Source: Notolepis coatsorum
Taxonomy: Eukaryota; Chordata; Actinopteri; Aulopiformes; Paralepididae
Length of the DNA stretch: 64,000 bases
Direction: 5' to 3'
Assembly: GCA_963971535.1 (NCBI GenBank)
Contig: OZ020593.1
Location: 40,827,766-40,891,765 of the forward strand
The notes beneath the pieces are model-generated. The model was not told the origin of the DNA and searched no databases. It saw only the letters and a list, made by a program, of their open reading frames with translations. Shown here piece by piece: positions 60,540 through 64,000 of this stretch (the first letter of the stretch is position 1; each line of letters starts with the position of its first letter). The position numbers and the translations under genes were made by a program.

Positions 60540-60591
60540 GTACAGACTGGTAGACAAGCTCCGCTGGACTGCCTGGACTGCCTTTTGAAAT

Positions 60592-60772
60592 GGTTTCCCT
60601 GAACAGAATCCTACCTGGACTGCCTTCTGAAACAGTTTCCTTGAACAGAATCCTGTCTGGACTGCGTTCTGAAACAGTTTCCTTGAACAGAATCCTATCT
60701 GGACTGCGTTCTGATGCAGTTTCCTTGAACAGAATCCTATCTGGACGTCCTTCTGATGCAGTTTCCTTGAAC
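60592..60772. repeat. 42-bp minisatellite (about 4 copies)
   Basis: Units TTTCCTTGAACAGAATCCTA, TCTGGACTGCGTTCTGAAAC, AG. A 14-residue repeat frame (VSLNRILSGLRSET) is open only because the unit is a multiple of three. Confidence 0.9.
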
Positions 60773-61575
60773 CGCTTTAGAAGGCAGGCATGCTATCGTC
60801 CTCTCACACAGCAACACTGCTCTATCACTCTACTGTACGGTGGTGTGTTGTGGACAATGCCATTTAGCATGACTCAGCCATTTTCCTGGAACCCACTAGA
60901 CTAGAGGAAAATAACTCATTTTTTTTTTTTTTACCAGAATGCTCGTTCTCTGCATGCTAATTGGAAACAGCCTGGCCTGTGTGTAAGGGCACATTTTAAC
61001 GTGCGTTATGAGTCACAAGGCAATTATCTGAGAAGGTTCTCACTACGGCAATACATTCAGATTGCTGCTTGAGGAGTTGGCTTAGTCTTTGGTTGATAAT
61101 CCTTGTATCTTGGTAATGTAGTGTTGGGGGGAGGGGGGGTTCAAAAAGCAGTCAGATAATGTGTCTTTAGTCTTATTCATAATGAGAAATCGTTGGTTGC
61201 TATGGCCACAAGACATCCATGAAAATCAATATGTTTACTTGAATTTCACAAATGAAAAAAACATCAAGAATTACATTTCTTTTGTATTTTTCACGGCTAT
61301 CTGTCGTGTTTCTTAAAATACGGTATGTCAGCGCCCCCCAGGCCTTTTATCTATTTATCCTCATCGTGAACTTGAGGCAAAACGGATTTTAGATCAGTGT
61401 TCCTACTCTGAGATGAGATGTAGATAGGTGATCTATATGATGTTGAGATGTGATGTGTTGTTTTATGTATGTATGAGAATAATTCCATCCACATGACATT
61501 CATATGTTATTCCTATGCCAACATACAATACAGCTCTTTCTTTTGATTCTTGATCTTCTGTACGTGTTGTTGCAG

Positions 61576-61683
61576 GGCATGGCCTGTGTGGGGCGCACTA
61601 AGGAATGCACCATCGTCCCTTCAAACCATTACGGGCCCATCCCTGGTGTTCCCGTCGGAACGACCTGGAAATTCCGAGTTCAG
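61576..61683 (+). CDS. uhrf2: UHRF2 exon (probable exon 8): start of SRA domain
   Basis: Thirty-six whole codons reading [36 protein letters not shown]. This is the first part of the SET- and RING-associated (SRA) domain, which embraces DNA and flips a modified cytosine out of the helix. The wording is nearly the same in both UHRF paralogues; Glu after TK (TKECT) agrees with mammalian UHRF2 (TRECT) rather than zebrafish Uhrf1 (TKQCT). Acceptor TTGTTGCAG and donor GTGAGC are canonical. The intron before it is 11.8 kb and very repeat-rich. Confidence 0.95.
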
Positions 61684-61978
61684 GTGAGCTGCTGTTGCAT
61701 CCCTCATAAATCTGAAATTCCGACATGCAGTAAATGCACAATAATCATAATTACACTTCTGATAAATGCTGTTAAATTCACTTAAAGATCGCAAGCTCTT
61801 TCTTTCTCCTCCATCCCTCTTATCACCATTATATGGGATTATGTTGGGTATTAAAATTATTATTTTAGACTACCTGCATATTATCTTTTAATCTCTCCCT
61901 CGCTAATCCTTCTCTCCCACCTTCCACACACCATCCTTGGCTTTCCCGTTTGTCTCGCTTAACCCTGTGTCCCTCAAG

Positions 61979-62083
61979 GTGAGTGAGGCGGGGGTGCACA
62001 GACCCCACGTGGGCGGTATCCACGGGCGCAGTAATGACGGCTCCTATTCGCTGGTGCTGGCCGGGGGCTTTGAGGACGAAGTG
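61979..62083 (+). CDS. uhrf2: UHRF2 exon (probable exon 9): SRA core
   Basis: Thirty-five whole codons reading [20 protein letters not shown] and [15 protein letters not shown]. This is the SRA core strand-loop region with the HGRSNDG motif that shapes the modified-cytosine pocket. GGIHG and GGFEDEV match the UHRF2 form (UHRF1 has AGIHG and GGYEDDV). The acceptor is CCCTCAAG and the exon begins GTGAGT, which itself looks like a donor; the codon alignment with the family shows that GTG is the coding Val-Ser start and not an intron edge. The true donor is GTGGGT at 62084. Confidence 0.95.
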
Positions 62084-62225
62084 GTGGGTTTCTTTTTTTC
62101 CCTTTTTAAGTCCAGTATCTCTCTTATATGGTAATCTGACAAGCAGTTGTTTTAAGTACACTTGTTGAGCCATCTAGGCAGTGAGAGATAAGAGGCGAGG
62201 GAATTCTGTTCTTTTATTCAGCCGT

Positions 62226-62227
<2 letters not shown>

Positions 62228-62297
<70 letters not shown>
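62228..62297. repeat. (CT)n microsatellite
   Basis: About 35 CT units in the 396-bp intron between probable exons 9 and 10. Confidence 0.97.
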
Positions 62298-62299
<2 letters not shown>

Positions 62300-62479
62300 A
62301 GGATATATGATATACAGGGTAGCTTTGGAGAGAGAGAGCGCATTAAAGCCAGCAGTTTGAATGTTTACTTTATCTGTGTTGCTGTTTGAATTGTTCAAAC
62401 CGATATCAAAGCAGCTCGGATGACATTTCAGACGGTTTCTGACGTGTGTGTGTGTTGTGTGTGTGCGCACCCCCTGCAG

Positions 62480-62586
62480 GACAGGGGAGATGAATTCACC
62501 TACACGGGGAGCGGAGGTCGTGACCTCTCTGGAAATAAGAGGATTGGAGAGCACTCCTTCGATCAGACCTTGACCCACATGAACAG
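62480..62586 (+). CDS. uhrf2: UHRF2 exon (probable exon 10): SRA NKR-finger segment
   Basis: The exon reads [20 protein letters not shown] then [15 protein letters not shown] and two bases of an Arg codon. The GNKR tip is the SRA 'NKR finger', known in UHRF1 to insert into the DNA groove and read the opposite strand. DRGDEF and NKRIG are UHRF2-like. Acceptor CCCCTGCAG lies close behind a (GT)n tract; the donor is GTAACG. The preceding intron is only 396 bp and contains a 70-base (CT)n run. Confidence 0.95.
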
Positions 62587-63449
62587 GTAACGCACGCCAG
62601 GTTGTACCTGCACTCTTCTCCAACACCAGGCTATAGGGCAGGATGTAACCCCCTCTTGTCCTGCTCCAACGGCGACGGCAGAAGGCGACGCAGTAGAAGT
62701 TGAGATATTCCAACTTTTTTGTTTTCAAACCAGATGTTGAGCCTGTGAAAATGTAAAATTTTTTTTTATTAAAATTAAATCTGAGATACCGTTTGCAGGG
62801 ATCGTTTTATTGTAACAACTTTGTGTTAAAGGCTGCAAATTCCCCATCTTTTACATTAAAAACATACATCTAAGATAGACTGAACAGAATATGCTGATCG
62901 TCACTATCTGAATACAGCATAACTGTGTCATTTGTACTGAGTTGTACTGAGCAGCTCTTGTGTGTGTGGGGGGGGGGGGTGGTGGTGGTGATGGGGTGGG
63001 GGCTTTCTCCATTTCTCTGTTGGGTGATTTGTCGTCTTTGTTTCGAGCTACACACAAAATATTTCCAATTTCTACGCCTGCCTTCGACAAACAAAACAGC
63101 CCTTGTTTTATTGATTAGTTGTTTCACACATAACCATTCACATCTATTTAAGCCCCGTACATTCAGGACCGTTCTAGTCTAGAACCATAACCCGAACAAA
63201 CCTATGTTTGTCAAACTCGCACACATCCACTGGACTAGGTACAGTATACTGTATGAACAGCTGAAGAGATGAATATGAATCTCTTACAAAATGAACCTGT
63301 CCCCCGTGAGTGTGTACTGAGTCAACGTTTGACGGAATACAGTGAACTTGTTAATCTACCAAATCACCTTTTGGAGACTTCACAAAGCGTTTATTTATTT
63401 TTTATGCCTCTTTTGCTCTTAGTCCCGTGACCTTTGACCTCTTCCGCAG
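62587..63449 (+). other. UHRF2 intron between probable exons 10 and 11: contents
   Basis: Mostly unique-looking AT-rich sequence; a G/GGT-rich tract at 62966-63001. No known repeat was recognised. Confidence 0.6.
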
Positions 63450-63612
63450 GGCACTGGCCTCGAACTGTGACGCACCGCTGAACGACAAGGACGGCGCAGA
63501 GTCCAGGAACTGGCGCGCGGGGAAGCCAGTGAGGGTGGTGCGCAGCTCCAAGGGCCGACGCATCAGCAAGTACGCTCCCGAGGAGGGGAACCGCTACGAC
63601 GGGATTTACAAG
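63450..63612 (+). CDS. uhrf2: UHRF2 exon (probable exon 11): SRA C-terminal half
   Basis: The exon completes the split Arg codon, then reads [54 protein letters not shown]. This is the C-terminal SRA half; the family continues with VVKYWPE in the next exon, which is outside the window. [26 protein letters not shown] match mammalian UHRF2 almost word for word. The acceptor is TCTTCCGCAG; the donor AAG|GTAACC merges directly into a tandem array of a very similar sequence. Confidence 0.95.
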
Positions 63613-64000
63613 GTAACCCTTTCACTACCACCCTACCAAACCCTTTCACTGCACAATACAGAAGGTTAACCCTTGTAACAAATTGTAAAGCACTTTGGAT
63701 AAAAGCGCTATATAAAAAAGCAGCCATTTACCTTTCACTGCCACACGCCAAAGGGTTAACCCTTTCACTACCACACTACAGAAGGTTAACCGTACAGAGA
63801 CACGGAGAGCCCCTCACTGTTTAACCAGCCTGCTTAACCCTTTCACTACCACCCTACCAAATGGTTAACCCTTTCACTGCGACAATACAGAAGGTTAACC
63901 CTTTCACTGCCACACGACAAAGGGTTAACCCTTTCACTACCACACTACAGAATGTTAACTGTCTGTAGTGTGGTAGTGAAAGGTTAACCTTCTGTAGTGT
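63613..64000. repeat. About 30-bp tandem array starting at the splice donor
   Basis: Units read GGTTAACCCTTTCACTACCA then CACTACAGAA, repeated about ten times with an L2-like tail (TTGTAAAGCACTTTGGATAA) inside at about 63683-63733. From about 63970 the unit appears in reverse complement. The first unit is fused to the exon: AAG|GTAACCCTTTCACTACC. The array runs off the window. Confidence 0.88.

Larger units (their letters stand above)
49770..61575 (+). other. UHRF2 11.8-kb intron between probable exons 7 and 8: remaining contents
   Basis: Besides listed elements: a degenerate hAT-like start (GGTTCCCCAACCTTTTTTGC) at about 51267-51400 leading into repeat-like sequence; unlisted sequence at 52765-53030, 58880-59470 and 60790-61560; a 45-base tandem duplication around GACTAACCTGGGAAAACAAG at 58925-59010; and a G-run at 61125-61139. 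No coding exon was recognised. Confidence 0.55.

Noticed and set aside
60590-60904. 104-codon frame with 14-residue repeats
   Set aside because: The repeat unit is 42 bp, so the frame stays open by arithmetic; no start context, domain or splice signal supports a gene.

Overview
The window is one stretch of a ray-finned fish genome. It carries the central part of a single host gene, UHRF2 (ubiquitin-like, PHD and RING finger domain protein 2), on the + strand. I place it in a teleost because of the protein sequence, the dense (AC)n/(GT)n microsatellites, and the mix of hAT, TTAA-target, tRNA-SINE and L2-tail repeats. Species cannot be fixed from sequence alone; the microsatellite density would suit a cod-like fish, but that is only a guess.

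Ten coding exons can be placed to the base: 9122-9508, 12454-12788, 36248-36466, 39431-39540, 45815-46001, 49646-49769, 61576-61683, 61979-62083, 62480-62586 and 63450-63612. All have AG/GT borders, their phases agree, and together they give 1845 nt (615 codons) with no stop. They encode the end of the ubiquitin-like domain, a long Ser/Asn linker, the tandem Tudor domain, the PHD finger and nearly all of the SRA domain. The first coding exon (start of the ubiquitin-like domain) was not found in the first 9.1 kb and should lie upstream. The last SRA residues and the RING exons lie beyond base 64000. Several residues separate this gene from UHRF1.

The rest, about 97% of the window, is intron packed with repeats. 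(1) hAT-type elements with TAGGG/CAGGG ends and 8-bp target duplications are abundant; one sits inside a 37-bp minisatellite, one inside another hAT, and one keeps a piece of transposase C-terminus. (2) A family of TTAA-flanked, piggyBac-like non-autonomous elements occurs about eleven times, often nested or end to end sharing one TTAA. (3) tRNA-derived SINEs of at least three types are present, several with clear target duplications. (4) A LINE reverse-transcriptase C-terminal fragment lies at about 31.5-32.6 kb. (5) There are many minisatellites and microsatellites. I saw no retrovirus or LTR element, no CRISPR array and no second protein gene.

The most interesting points are: an (AC)n tract just after the 5' splice site and a (GT)n tract just before the 3' splice site of the same 6.3-kb intron upstream of the PHD exon; a tandem array whose unit matches the exon-intron junction at 63613; a four-layer TTAA/SINE nest at 55.8-58.9 kb; two hAT elements with different ends that share one core; and an unclassified 2.1-kb element with 117-bp inverted ends and an internal 48-bp array open on both strands. 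No wholly new biological system is claimed.
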